This document shows positions 1 to 7,456 of a DNA stretch of 14,116 bases, piece by piece; position 1 is the stretch's first letter; every line of letters begins with the position of its first letter. The DNA is from UBA1189 sp964570685 (lineage in GTDB: Bacteria > Bacteroidota > Bacteroidia > Bacteroidales > Bacteroidaceae). Where the stretch lies: assembly GCA_964570685.1 (NCBI GenBank), contig CAZMZC010000073.1:1-14116 (forward strand). The letters are read 5' to 3'. The position numbers and the translations under genes are program-made. Below the pieces are notes generated by a model. That model was given only the letters and a program-made list of their open reading frames with translations. It did no database searches and was not told the DNA's origin.

Positions 1-1
1 A

Positions 2-55
2 CATGAACGAACTACTGCAAAGCTTGGCTTGGAATGAAGAGTTGCGGATTTTAGG
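2..55. repeat. Left copy of 54-bp terminal inverted repeat
   Basis: Positions 2-55 are the exact reverse complement of 14063-14116, 54 of 54 bases. The match stops at position 56, one base before the stop codon of the PgpH-type gene. The outer edge coincides with the window end, so the repeat may continue outward. The simplest reading is that the window is an assembled contig that stops inside a multi-copy repeat, for example the end of an insertion sequence or an intergenic repeat, whose inner border is at 55/56. No transposase is visible inside the window. Confidence 0.9.
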
Positions 56-56
56 T

Positions 57-2084
57 TTATTTCTTTAGTTCGGGGTAGCTGATGCGGGCGTGATGTACGG
101 TGCGCAGCTTCTCCTTGAACACGGCTTTGATGTCGGTGATGTCTTTGAAGGTGATGGGGCAGTTGCGGAAGCGCCCTTCGGCAACCTGGGAGTCGATGAC
201 GCGGTCTACTATATTGGCAATGTTCTCCTCTGTATATTCTGAGAGGCTGCGCGAGGCGGCCTCGACAGAGTCGGCCATCATGAGGATGGCGGTTTCCATG
301 GAGTGTGGGTCGGGACCAGGGTAGGTGAAGAGGCTCTCGTCGACCTCCTCGCCCGGGTGTTCGTTCTGATAGGAGATGTAGAAGTACTTGGCCTTGCTGA
401 GTCCATGATGGGTGGCTATGAAGTCTTTGATGGCTGCGGGCAGATTGTGTTTCTCGGCTAGGCGGAGGCCATCGGTGACGTGGCTGATGATTATCTTGGC
501 ACTCTGCTCATATGGGAGGCAGGCGTGGGGATTGGTGTTGCCTTGGTTCTCGGTGAAGAATATGGGGTTCTCGAGCTTGCCGATATCGTGATACATGGCG
601 CCTGTGCGCACCAGCAGACTGCTGGCTCCTACCTTATTGGCGGCGGCAGCAGCGAGGTTTGATACCTGGATGGAGTGCTGGAAGGTACCGGGAGCATTCT
701 CGGAGAGCTGGCGTAGAAGCTTAATGTTGAAGTTCGAAAGCTCCATAAGGGTCACGTCAGAGGTGAAGTGGAAGAGCTTCTCGTAGAGTAGCATCAGGGG
801 GTAGGTGAAGAGCAGTAGTACACCGTTGAGGAGGAACTGGATATACATGCGTCTGTCGAACAGGGCAAGAGTGGTCTTCGTAATGAGCTCGTAGCCGAAG
901 AATACCAAGCAGTAGCAGGCAGCTACGATAAGGGCTACCCGGAATATCTGTATGCGCTCGGTGAGCTCGGTGAGCGAGTAGATGGCGGCAATGCCTGCCA
1001 TAAGTTGGAGCAGCACAAACACGAAGGGCTCGGGTACGATGAGCGAAATGAGCAACACGATGGTGGTGTGGGTAATATAGGCAGTACGGGCATCGAGGAA
1101 GATGTTTATCATCACTGGGGCCATGGCTAGCGGCACTATCATGAGGTCGCCGCTGACATTGAGTATCCATGATGTCACCACAGGGAAGAGCATTAACTGA
1201 GTGCTGAGGAAGAGCAGCTTGTTACGCTGGATGAGATAGCTGCGGCGGTAGTTGAAGAGGTACAGCACATAGGCAACGATGAGTACGATTACGAGCAGAA
1301 CCTGTCCGATGATGGTCATCTGTATACCACGCTCGTCGATACGTTTGTTGAGTTCTTGCTGGTACGAAAGGAGAGTCTGATAGTGCTCTTCGTCGACCAT
1401 ATCGCCTGAACCAATAATCTTCTGGTCTTTTTGTATCACCTTGCTAGTGAGCGAGATTGACTCCAAGGCTTCGTCCAATACAGCTTCAGACTTGATGGCA
1501 TCGTAGCGCAGATTAGGCTGTATGTAGTCGTTGAGGTTGCTGCTCTGTAGAGTGTAGCGCCCCCAACGAGTGGTGTCGATAGCCATGATGCACTCGTAGG
1601 CCTGCTGTACGGTGAGTAGCTCGTCCACGGGCTTGGGAGTAGCCACATTGTGCTTGATGAGCATGATGGTGGTGATGCTGTCGGTTTGCAGGCGGGCTAG
1701 GTCTCCGCTGCTTATGATGCCGCTATCGTAAAGTTCGCCTAGGCGTTTGGTTAACTTTTGGCATAGAGTAGGACTCACGAGCAGGTGTAGCTCGCTCTTG
1801 TAGGCCACCTCAAGGGAGTCGATGGCAAGGCTCCCCTTGCTGGTATCCATTATATAATAAGGACGCTGGGCTGCCAACACCTCGGCACGCTCCTGCTGCA
1901 AGGCACGCTCGCTCTTATACACGGCAAAACTGAAAGTGGAAGTCAACTGCTCGTATTTCCACGGCTTACCCTCCTCAAAGTCCAGGTTGATAGCCCGCTC
2001 ACGAGGCAGGAAGAAACTGATAGTGACAGTGACTGCTACAAATACTGCAGCAATAAACAAGTATGATTTTGTAGTCTGTTTCAT
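57..2084 (-). CDS. pgpH: 7TM-HD family cyclic-di-AMP phosphodiesterase (PgpH/YqfF type)
   Basis: This 675-residue inner-membrane protein has the full architecture of the 7TM-HD family. A first membrane segment lies at about residues 8-26, followed by an extracytoplasmic 7TMR-HDED domain (about 30-255). A hydrophobic 7TM block covers about 257-440 and a cytoplasmic HD domain about 460-650. The metal-binding set is intact: H470, the HDIGK motif at 499-503, H535, H559-H560 and D605. In characterised Firmicute members this domain hydrolyses c-di-AMP to pApA. Activity on c-di-AMP here is inferred from the family. The start at 2084 gives a typical N-terminus (short basic stretch, then TM1). The gene is divergent from gltX with a 116-bp shared upstream region. 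Its TAA stop lies one base from the terminal repeat, so no terminator of its own is visible. Confidence 0.9.
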   Translation of the reverse strand: MKQTTKSYLFIAAVFVAVTVTISFFLPRERAINLDFEEGKPWKYEQLTSTFSFAVYKSERALQQERAEVLAAQRPYYIMDTSKGSLAIDSLEVAYKSELHLLVSPTLCQKLTKRLGELYDSGIISSGDLARLQTDSITTIMLIKHNVATPKPVDELLTVQQAYECIMAIDTTRWGRYTLQSSNLNDYIQPNLRYDAIKSEAVLDEALESISLTSKVIQKDQKIIGSGDMVDEEHYQTLLSYQQELNKRIDERGIQMTIIGQVLLVIVLIVAYVLYLFNYRRSYLIQRNKLLFLSTQLMLFPVVTSWILNVSGDLMIVPLAMAPVMINIFLDARTAYITHTTIVLLISLIVPEPFVFVLLQLMAGIAAIYSLTELTERIQIFRVALIVAACYCLVFFGYELITKTTLALFDRRMYIQFLLNGVLLLFTYPLMLLYEKLFHFTSDVTLMELSNFNIKLLRQLSENAPGTFQHSIQVSNLAAAAANKVGASSLLVRTGAMYHDIGKLENPIFFTENQGNTNPHACLPYEQSAKIIISHVTDGLRLAEKHNLPAAIKDFIATHHGLSKAKYFYISYQNEHPGEEVDESLFTYPGPDPHSMETAILMMADSVEAASRSLSEYTEENIANIVDRVIDSQVAEGRFRNCPITFKDITDIKAVFKEKLRTVHHARISYPELKK

Positions 2085-2138
2085 AGCTATACGTCCTAAA
2101 ACGGCGCAAATTACAAAAAATCTTTGGAATCTCCTATT

Positions 2139-2166
2139 TTTGTTCTAAGAAAATGTCGTACCTTTG
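2139..2166 (+). promoter_or_regulatory. Putative promoter of gltX
   Basis: TACCTTTG at 2159-2166 matches the Bacteroidetes -7 consensus TAnnTTTG, and TTTG at 2139-2142 is a candidate -33 element. The 16-bp spacer is shorter than the usual 19-21, so the -33 assignment is weaker than the -7 box. Transcription would begin near 2173, about 28 nt before the chosen gltX start. This rules out the upstream ATG at 2153, which lies inside the promoter. Confidence 0.55.
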
Positions 2167-2200
2167 CAGTATCAGACCACGGAATCAAAAAATATCCTAT

Positions 2201-3730
2201 ATGACCGAAAGAAGAGTAAGGGTGCGCTTCGCACCCAGTCCTACGGGACCCTTGCATATCGGCGGTGTACGTACCGCCCTGTACAACTACCTGTTTGCCC
2301 GCCAGCATGGTGGCGACTTCATCTTCCGCATCGAGGACACCGACTCCAACCGTTTCGTGCCCGGTGCCGAGGAGTACATCATCGAGTCGTTCCAGTGGCT
2401 CGGCCTCGCCTTCGACGAGGGCGTGGGCGTAGGTGGCGACCACGGCCCCTACCGCCAGTCGGAGCGTCGCGACATCTACAAGAAGTATGTGGAGCAGCTG
2501 CTCGCTGACGGCAAGGCCTACATGGCTTTCGACACCCCCGAGGAGCTGGAGGCCAAGCGTGGCGAGATAGCCAACTTCCAGTACGACGCCACCACCCGCA
2601 TGCAGATGCGCAACTCGCTCTCGCTCCCCAAGGAGGAGGTCGATGCCCTGCTCGCCTCGGGCCACCAGTATGTGGTGCGCTTCCTTATCGAGCCGGGTGT
2701 GGAGGTACACGTGCACGACATCATCCGTGGCGAGGTAGTCATCAACTCATCGGTGCTCGATGACAAGGTGCTCTACAAGAGTGCCGACGAGCTGCCCACC
2801 TACCACCTTGCCAACATCGTGGACGACCACCTCATGGAGGTGTCACACGTCATCCGCGGCGAGGAGTGGCTGCCCTCGGCACCGCTCCACGTGCTACTCT
2901 ACCGCGCTTTCGGTTGGGAAGACACCATGCCCACCTTCGCCCACCTGCCCCTGCTGCTCAAGCCCGAGGGCAACGGCAAGCTGAGCAAGCGCGACGGCGA
3001 CCGCCTGGGCTTCCCCGTGTTTCCCCTCGAGTGGCACGACCCCAAGACGGGCGACATCTCATCGGGCTACCGCGAGAAGGACTACCTGCCCGAGGCCGTC
3101 ATCAACTTCCTCGCCCTGCTGGGCTGGAACCCCGGCAACGATCAGGAGAAAATGACACTCGACGAGATGGTGCAGCTCTTCGACCTCTCGCGCTGCTCCA
3201 AGGCCGGTGCCCGCTTCGACTACAAGAAACTCGTGTGGTTCAACCACGAATATATCCTCTCCAAGGACGATGCCGACATCGCTGCCCTCTTCGAGCCCAT
3301 GCTGCGCGAGCATGGCGTGAGCGAGGAGTTTGACCGCATCGTCAAGGTAGTGTCGCTCATGAAGGGGCGCGTCAACTTCGTACACGAGCTGTGGGACACC
3401 TGCCGCTACTTCTTCCAGGCTCCCGAGGCCTACGACGAGAAGTCGCTCAAGAAGTGGTGGAAAGAGCCTGCCGTGGCATCCACCTATGTGCGCGAACTGT
3501 GCGACTTCATCGAAGCCGCCCCCACCTTTGCCGGTGCCGGGCTGGAGCCCCTCGTGATGGAGTGGATAGCCACCAAGGAGTGGCCCGTGGGCAAGGTGAT
3601 GAACGCCTTCCGCGTCACCCTCGTGGGCGCTGCCGTAGGCCCCCACATCTTCGAGCTCACCGACTATATCGGTAAGGAGGAGACCCTGCGCCGCGCGCGC
3701 CGAGCCCTCGAGGTGCTTCCCGAGGCGTAA
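2201..3730 (+). CDS. gltX: Glutamyl-tRNA synthetase
   Basis: This class I aminoacyl-tRNA synthetase of 509 residues charges tRNA-Glu with glutamate in the cytoplasm. The N-terminus RFAPSPTGPLHIGG contains the HIGH-type motif (H19-I20-G21-G22). The KMSKS-type motif reads KLSKR at residues 260-264. The C-terminal half fits the anticodon-binding cage of bacterial GltX, and the length is normal for the family. The reading frame stays open back to an ATG at 2153, but that ATG sits within the promoter. The start at 2201 puts the catalytic N-terminus where the family has it. Codon use is strongly G/C-ending, as expected of a highly expressed gene. The last 67 bp overlap the 3' end of the convergent epimerase gene. 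Whether the enzyme is discriminating or non-discriminating cannot be read here. Confidence 0.97.
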   Translation: MTERRVRVRFAPSPTGPLHIGGVRTALYNYLFARQHGGDFIFRIEDTDSNRFVPGAEEYIIESFQWLGLAFDEGVGVGGDHGPYRQSERRDIYKKYVEQLLADGKAYMAFDTPEELEAKRGEIANFQYDATTRMQMRNSLSLPKEEVDALLASGHQYVVRFLIEPGVEVHVHDIIRGEVVINSSVLDDKVLYKSADELPTYHLANIVDDHLMEVSHVIRGEEWLPSAPLHVLLYRAFGWEDTMPTFAHLPLLLKPEGNGKLSKRDGDRLGFPVFPLEWHDPKTGDISSGYREKDYLPEAVINFLALLGWNPGNDQEKMTLDEMVQLFDLSRCSKAGARFDYKKLVWFNHEYILSKDDADIAALFEPMLREHGVSEEFDRIVKVVSLMKGRVNFVHELWDTCRYFFQAPEAYDEKSLKKWWKEPAVASTYVRELCDFIEAAPTFAGAGLEPLVMEWIATKEWPVGKVMNAFRVTLVGAAVGPHIFELTDYIGKEETLRRARRALEVLPEA

Positions 3731-4713
3731 TCTTGTATTGTCTCTGCTACTCCTCTTCGCAGATTATATTGAGGGGAGTAGCCGAGTTCCTCAATGAGGG
3801 GCTTGATGTCGCAGGTCCAATTGCGTTGACTGAGTATATGGTACTTGTCGCTATTGAGCGTGAGGCTGCAGTGGGTGAGCCGTGCTATGCCATCGCATAG
3901 GATGGCTGCAATTCGTCCCATCCACAGTGGCAGGGCAAGTCGCAATACAAAGGGGTGGCCAAGTTTCTCACGTACGATACGTCCGAAGTCGTGCGAAGTA
4001 TATACGCTACCATCGGTTACGAAATAGGCACGGCGAACGACGTTTCTTTCGATGGCAAGGAAGATAGCCTGCACCAGGTCTTTGACGTAGACAAACGTAA
4101 TATCTTGCCGACGGAAGCCCAAAGCCAGTTCCGTGTGGTGGCGTATGCCATTGATCAATATCTGATAGTCCTTGTCGCGCGGACCATATACACCCGTCGG
4201 GCGGAAGATGACGTAGGGGAACTCAGGGAGGCTCATTAAATACTCTTCGGCCATACGCTTACTACGTCCATAGTCTGTATTTGGATTGGGAGTATCGGCA
4301 TCACAGATAGGCCGAAATGGCTCCGATTCACGAATGGGTCCATAAGTACCAAGTGTACTCATAAAGATAAACTGGCGCGGCACCATATCAAGCAAGACGA
4401 GCGCATCAACAAACCGTTGCGTATAGTCATAGTTGACAGTATAGAAATCTTTCCGTTGCGTGCATTTGGTTGCTCCAGCACAATGAATTATCACATCCCA
4501 GCAGCCATACTTCCGAGCGAAATCCCGCAATTGGCCTTGCTGAATCTCACCATCGGTGTAATCGAGCTCTATGAAGTGTATACGCTCGTCACGCAGATAC
4601 TGACGGCTACTCGTAGGTCGCACGGCCGCCCATACCATGTGGCCTAGTCGCAGAGCCTGCTCTACCATATGGCTCCCGATGAAGCCCGATGCGCCAGTGA
4701 TAAGGATTTTCAT
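3664..4713 (-). CDS. NAD(P)-dependent epimerase/dehydratase, extended SDR family
   Basis: This 349-residue cytoplasmic Rossmann-fold protein opens with MKILITGASGFIGSH, the GxxGxxG dinucleotide-binding loop of extended short-chain dehydrogenases. The catalytic elements are present: a Ser/Thr at STLGTYG (119-125) and the YxxxK pair Y148/K152. RPTGVYGPRD (171-180) is the usual substrate-loop signature. The substrate is unknown; nucleotide-sugar or sterol-like epimerases/reductases are the usual relatives. The frame extends 15 codons upstream to 4758, but MKILITG at 4713 is the canonical N-terminus and lies downstream of a promoter-like box. Residues from about 328 on are a basic, low-complexity tail encoded antisense to the end of gltX. 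The tail looks like read-through past the normal end of the fold rather than part of it. Confidence 0.88.
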   Translation of the reverse strand: MKILITGASGFIGSHMVEQALRLGHMVWAAVRPTSSRQYLRDERIHFIELDYTDGEIQQGQLRDFARKYGCWDVIIHCAGATKCTQRKDFYTVNYDYTQRFVDALVLLDMVPRQFIFMSTLGTYGPIRESEPFRPICDADTPNPNTDYGRSKRMAEEYLMSLPEFPYVIFRPTGVYGPRDKDYQILINGIRHHTELALGFRRQDITFVYVKDLVQAIFLAIERNVVRRAYFVTDGSVYTSHDFGRIVREKLGHPFVLRLALPLWMGRIAAILCDGIARLTHCSLTLNSDKYHILSQRNWTCDIKPLIEELGYSPQYNLRRGVAETIQDYASGSTSRARRARRRVSSLPI

Positions 4714-4743
4714 TGTAGCAATGCTTATTAGCGTTTCGGAGGG

Positions 4744-4751
4744 CAAATATA
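4744..4751 (-). promoter_or_regulatory. Putative -7 promoter box of the epimerase gene
   Basis: On the minus strand this reads TATATTTG, a perfect match to TAnnTTTG, about 30 bp upstream of the ATG at 4713. No convincing -33 TTTG lies at the expected distance. On the opposite strand, TACTTTAG at 4827-4834 (one mismatch) is a weaker candidate -7 box for rnr. Confidence 0.45.
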
Positions 4752-4863
4752 CCCACATTTTTCTCCGAATAAAACATTTCTCTACAAAAAAGGTTAACGG
4801 ATAGCCCGATTTTCAATAATAATCGTTACTTTAGCAACACGAAACCCTAAAAAGACTAAGCAT

Positions 4864-7032
4864 ATGGGAAAATCAGCCAAGAAGACTCAGCAGCGCATGA
4901 CCAAGCGCATGATGTTCGATGCACTCATCGACCTGTTCCAGGAATACTCTGACCGCTCCCTCACTTACAGCCGTATATGGAAGGAGCTGCGCCTCACCAC
5001 TCATCCGCAGAAGATGCTGTGTGGCGACATTATCGGCGACCTGCTCATCGACGGCACCCTTGTGGAGACCTCCAACGGGCACTTCCGCCTCGTATTCCAG
5101 AAGCGCGAGCTCACCGGTATCATACAGCGCAGCAATAGCGGGCGCATCCTCTTTGCACCCGATGAGGACGAGGAGTCGGTATACATCGCCGAGCGCCACT
5201 CCATGCACGCCCTGCATGGCGACCGTGTGCGTGTGAGCCTCTTTGCCCGTCGCCGTGGCCGGGGTATGCCCGAAGGTGAGGTGGTAGAGATACTCGAGCG
5301 GGCCAACGATACCTTCGTGGGCATCCTCAAGGTAGAGCGCAACTATGCCTTCCTGCTCACCGAGAGCCGTACGCTCGACAACGACATCTTCATCCCCCGC
5401 GACAAGCTCAAGGGTGGTAAGAGTGGCGACAAGGCTGTAGTCAAGATTGTGGAATGGCCCGAGACCGCCCGCAACCCCATAGGCCACGTGGTAGATATCC
5501 TCGGCAAGAGTGGCGACAACGACACCGAGATGCATGCCATCCTCGCCGAGTTTGGTCTGCCCTACAAGTACCCCATCGCCGTGGAGAATGCGGCCAACCA
5601 CATCAGCGACGTCATCACCGCCGATGAGATAGCCCGCCGCCTCGATATGCGCGATGTGCTCACCTGCACCATCGACCCCCACGACGCCAAGGACTTTGAC
5701 GACGCGCTCTCTATCCGCCCCCTCGACAAGAACCTCTGGGAGGTGGGCGTACACATTGCCGACGTCACCCACTACGTAGGCGAAAACGGCATCATCGACA
5801 AGGAGGCACAGCACCGCGCCACATCGGTATACCTCGTCGACCGCACCATCCCCATGCTCCCCGAGCGCCTGTGCAACAACATCTGCTCGCTGCGTCCCAA
5901 TGAGGACAAGCTCACCTACTCTGTCATCTTCCATATCGACGACAAGGGACATGTCAAGTACCACCAGATAGCTCATACGGTAATCAATAGCAACCGCCGC
6001 TACACCTACGAAGAGGTACAGGCCATCATCGAACGCCAGCAGCGCGGCACTAAGGAGGCGTTGCCTGGTGACGAATATGCCAATGAGCTGATGGTGCTGA
6101 ATGGATTTGCCCAGCAGATGCGTGCCGCACGCTTTGCAGGTGGCGCCATCAACTTCGACCGAGTGGAGGTGCGCTTCGACATCGACGAGAAGGGACACCC
6201 CGTGAGCGTACACCTCAAGGAATCGAAGGAGGCCCACCAACTCATCGAAGAGTTCATGCTCCTGGCCAACCGTACCGTGGCCGAGACCATCGGCAAGGTG
6301 CCCGTAAAGAAAGCCAAGGTGTTCCCCTACCGTATACACGACGTGCCCGATGCCGAGAAGCTCGACAATCTGGCACGCCTCGCCCTGCCCTTCGGACATA
6401 AGGTGCGCACCACGGGCGACAAGGTAGACATTGCCAAGTCGTTCAACAAACTGCTGGCCGACGTCAAGGGCAAGCGCGAGCAGCACCTCATCGAGACCGT
6501 ATCGCTGCGTGCCATGCAGAAGGCCCGCTACAGCACCGACAACATCGGGCACTACGGCCTCGCCATGGACTACTACACCCACTTCACCTCGCCCATACGC
6601 CGCTACCCCGACATGATGGTGCACCGCCTCCTCTCGCGTTACCTTGATGGAGGCCGCTCTGCCTCGAAGGGCAAGTACGAGGAGCTGTGCGAGCACTCCT
6701 CGCAGATGGAGCAGCTTGCCGCCTCGGCCGAGCGCGCCAGCATCAAGTACAAGCAGGTAGAGTATATGGCCGACCGCATGGGCATCACCTACGAAGCCAT
6801 CATCAGCGGAGTTACCGAGTGGGGACTCTATGCCGAGATCATCGAGAACAAGTGTGAGGGCCTCATCCCCATGCGCGACCTTGATGACGACTACTACGAG
6901 TACGACGAGCGCAACTTCTGCCTCGTAGGCCGCCGCACCCACCGCCGCTACGCCTTGGGCGACACCGTCAAAGTAGAAGTAGCCCGGTGTAATCTTGAGA
7001 AGAAGCAACTCGACTTTGCTCTAATAGAGTGA
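4864..7032 (+). CDS. rnr: Ribonuclease R, RNB-family 3'-5' exoribonuclease
   Basis: This processive 3'-5' exoribonuclease of 722 residues degrades structured RNA in the cytoplasm. Domains in order are an N-terminal winged-helix region (about 15-78), two cold-shock/OB segments (about 82-240), the RNB catalytic domain (about 255-585) and a C-terminal S1 domain (about 642-720). The RNB metal site is intact in IDPHDAKDFDDA (270-281), with Asp at 271, 277, 279 and 280. The second signature YTHFTSPIRRYPD covers 571-583. The S1 domain ends almost at the stop codon, so the long lysine-rich tail of the E. coli enzyme is missing, as in many shorter family members. It is transcribed away from the epimerase gene and shares a 150-bp divergent upstream region with it. 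Confidence 0.96.
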   Translation: MGKSAKKTQQRMTKRMMFDALIDLFQEYSDRSLTYSRIWKELRLTTHPQKMLCGDIIGDLLIDGTLVETSNGHFRLVFQKRELTGIIQRSNSGRILFAPDEDEESVYIAERHSMHALHGDRVRVSLFARRRGRGMPEGEVVEILERANDTFVGILKVERNYAFLLTESRTLDNDIFIPRDKLKGGKSGDKAVVKIVEWPETARNPIGHVVDILGKSGDNDTEMHAILAEFGLPYKYPIAVENAANHISDVITADEIARRLDMRDVLTCTIDPHDAKDFDDALSIRPLDKNLWEVGVHIADVTHYVGENGIIDKEAQHRATSVYLVDRTIPMLPERLCNNICSLRPNEDKLTYSVIFHIDDKGHVKYHQIAHTVINSNRRYTYEEVQAIIERQQRGTKEALPGDEYANELMVLNGFAQQMRAARFAGGAINFDRVEVRFDIDEKGHPVSVHLKESKEAHQLIEEFMLLANRTVAETIGKVPVKKAKVFPYRIHDVPDAEKLDNLARLALPFGHKVRTTGDKVDIAKSFNKLLADVKGKREQHLIETVSLRAMQKARYSTDNIGHYGLAMDYYTHFTSPIRRYPDMMVHRLLSRYLDGGRSASKGKYEELCEHSSQMEQLAASAERASIKYKQVEYMADRMGITYEAIISGVTEWGLYAEIIENKCEGLIPMRDLDDDYYEYDERNFCLVGRRTHRRYALGDTVKVEVARCNLEKKQLDFALIE

Positions 7033-7096
7033 AACCTACGGGAGCAAAGGTGAGTTGAACCTGTTCCACTTGCCGACTTTGCTCTAGTAGAGTGAA
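7011..7096 (+). repeat. Direct duplication of the 3' end of rnr
   Basis: The last 22 bases of rnr including its stop, plus one more base (7011-7033), recur at 7074-7096 with a single difference (ctaatag versus ctagtag). The 40 bp between the copies are unique within the window. Each copy contains the small dyad CTCTA-n-TAGAG. Whether this is a duplication scar or two small terminator-like elements cannot be decided from the sequence. Confidence 0.75.
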
Positions 7097-7131
7097 GTCA
7101 AAAGTCTTGGATAAAATAATAATGAATAAAC

Positions 7132-7162
7132 TTGGATATTCATTCGGTTTACACTAATTTTG
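7132..7162 (+). promoter_or_regulatory. Promoter of the thiamine-salvage operon
   Basis: TAATTTTG at 7155-7162 is a perfect -7 box (TAnnTTTG). TTG at 7132-7134, 20 bp upstream, fits the -33 element. Transcription would start near 7169, at the first bases of the leader stem described next and about 50 nt before the TPP aptamer. Confidence 0.7.
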
Positions 7163-7166
7163 TCGC

Positions 7167-7215
7167 GGATTCATCGGACAAGCGCGTAGCGCGCCGCGTC
7201 ATGTAAGGTGAATCC
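7167..7215 (+). other. Predicted 5' leader stem-loop ahead of the TPP aptamer
   Basis: GGATTCA (7167-7173) is perfectly complementary to TGAATCC (7209-7215). The enclosed segment is very GC-rich and contains the dyad gcgc-gta-gcgc. The predicted transcript start falls within the first arm, so an RNA from that start would keep most of the stem. The second arm touches the 5' edge of the riboswitch aptamer. Function is unknown; it could be a 5' stabiliser or an element that competes with folding of aptamer helix P1. Confidence 0.5.
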
Positions 7216-7309
7216 ACAGTTAGGGGTGCTTGCCCAAGGGCAGGCTGAGATTATACCCTTTGAACCTGCTGGCGTAATTGCAGAGAGGAAAACGGAACTT
7301 GGTGTGTAG
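7214..7309 (+). promoter_or_regulatory. TPP riboswitch (THI element)
   Basis: The conserved core is easy to read: AGGGGTGC (7222-7229), GGCTGAGA (7243-7250), ACCCTTTGAACCTG (7255-7268) and TAATTGCAGAGAGGAAA (7275-7291). These are the P2/J2-3 and P4/P5 landmarks of the thiamine pyrophosphate aptamer. A strong intrinsic terminator lies about 25-40 nt downstream and thi genes follow, so TPP binding most likely favours termination. The exact ends are approximate because the P1 helix is imperfect. Confidence 0.95.
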
Positions 7310-7332
7310 GCACAAGCGATGCTGATAGTATA

Positions 7333-7378
7333 AGAGAAGACCGTATTCCCCCGTGAGAATAGGTCTTCTCTCTTTTTT
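7333..7378 (+). terminator. Riboswitch-controlled intrinsic terminator
   Basis: AGAGAAGACC (7333-7342) pairs perfectly with GGTCTTCTCT (7362-7371). After a one-base bulge, TATTC (7344-7348) also pairs with GAATA, leaving a small loop. The hairpin is followed by CTTTTTT. It lies between the TPP aptamer and thiM, so it is the expected expression platform. No clear antiterminator arm was identified. Confidence 0.88.
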
Positions 7379-7456
7379 CGCCCATGCCATACACGGCTCC
7401 GCAGGCAAGGAACCGGCATTTAAGAAACTAAATGTCAAACCTAAAAAAGGAGAAAA

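Noticed and set aside
3..68. Short frame MNELLQSLAWNEELRILG... beginning inside each terminal repeat
   Set aside because: Both copies share the first 18 codons because the DNA is identical, then diverge and stop within a few codons. There is no ribosome-binding site and no evidence of translation.
2153..2200. Extended N-terminus of GltX from the ATG at 2153
   Set aside because: The extra 16 codons contain the promoter -7 box, and the family N-terminus begins at the ATG at 2201.
2111..2716. Minus-strand open frame across the start of gltX
   Set aside because: Same cause: codon-bias shadow of gltX, no motif, and it runs through the divergent promoter region. The 195-codon frame at 3059-3646 (-) is rejected likewise.
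4873..7008. A 711-codon open frame on the minus strand opposite rnr
   Set aside because: It lies fully antisense to a clear RNase R gene. It shows no recognisable domain, and its openness follows from the strong G/C third-position bias of rnr.
7171..7438. Small minus-strand frames across the thi leader
   Set aside because: They overlap the riboswitch aptamer and terminator, whose RNA structure accounts for the sequence.
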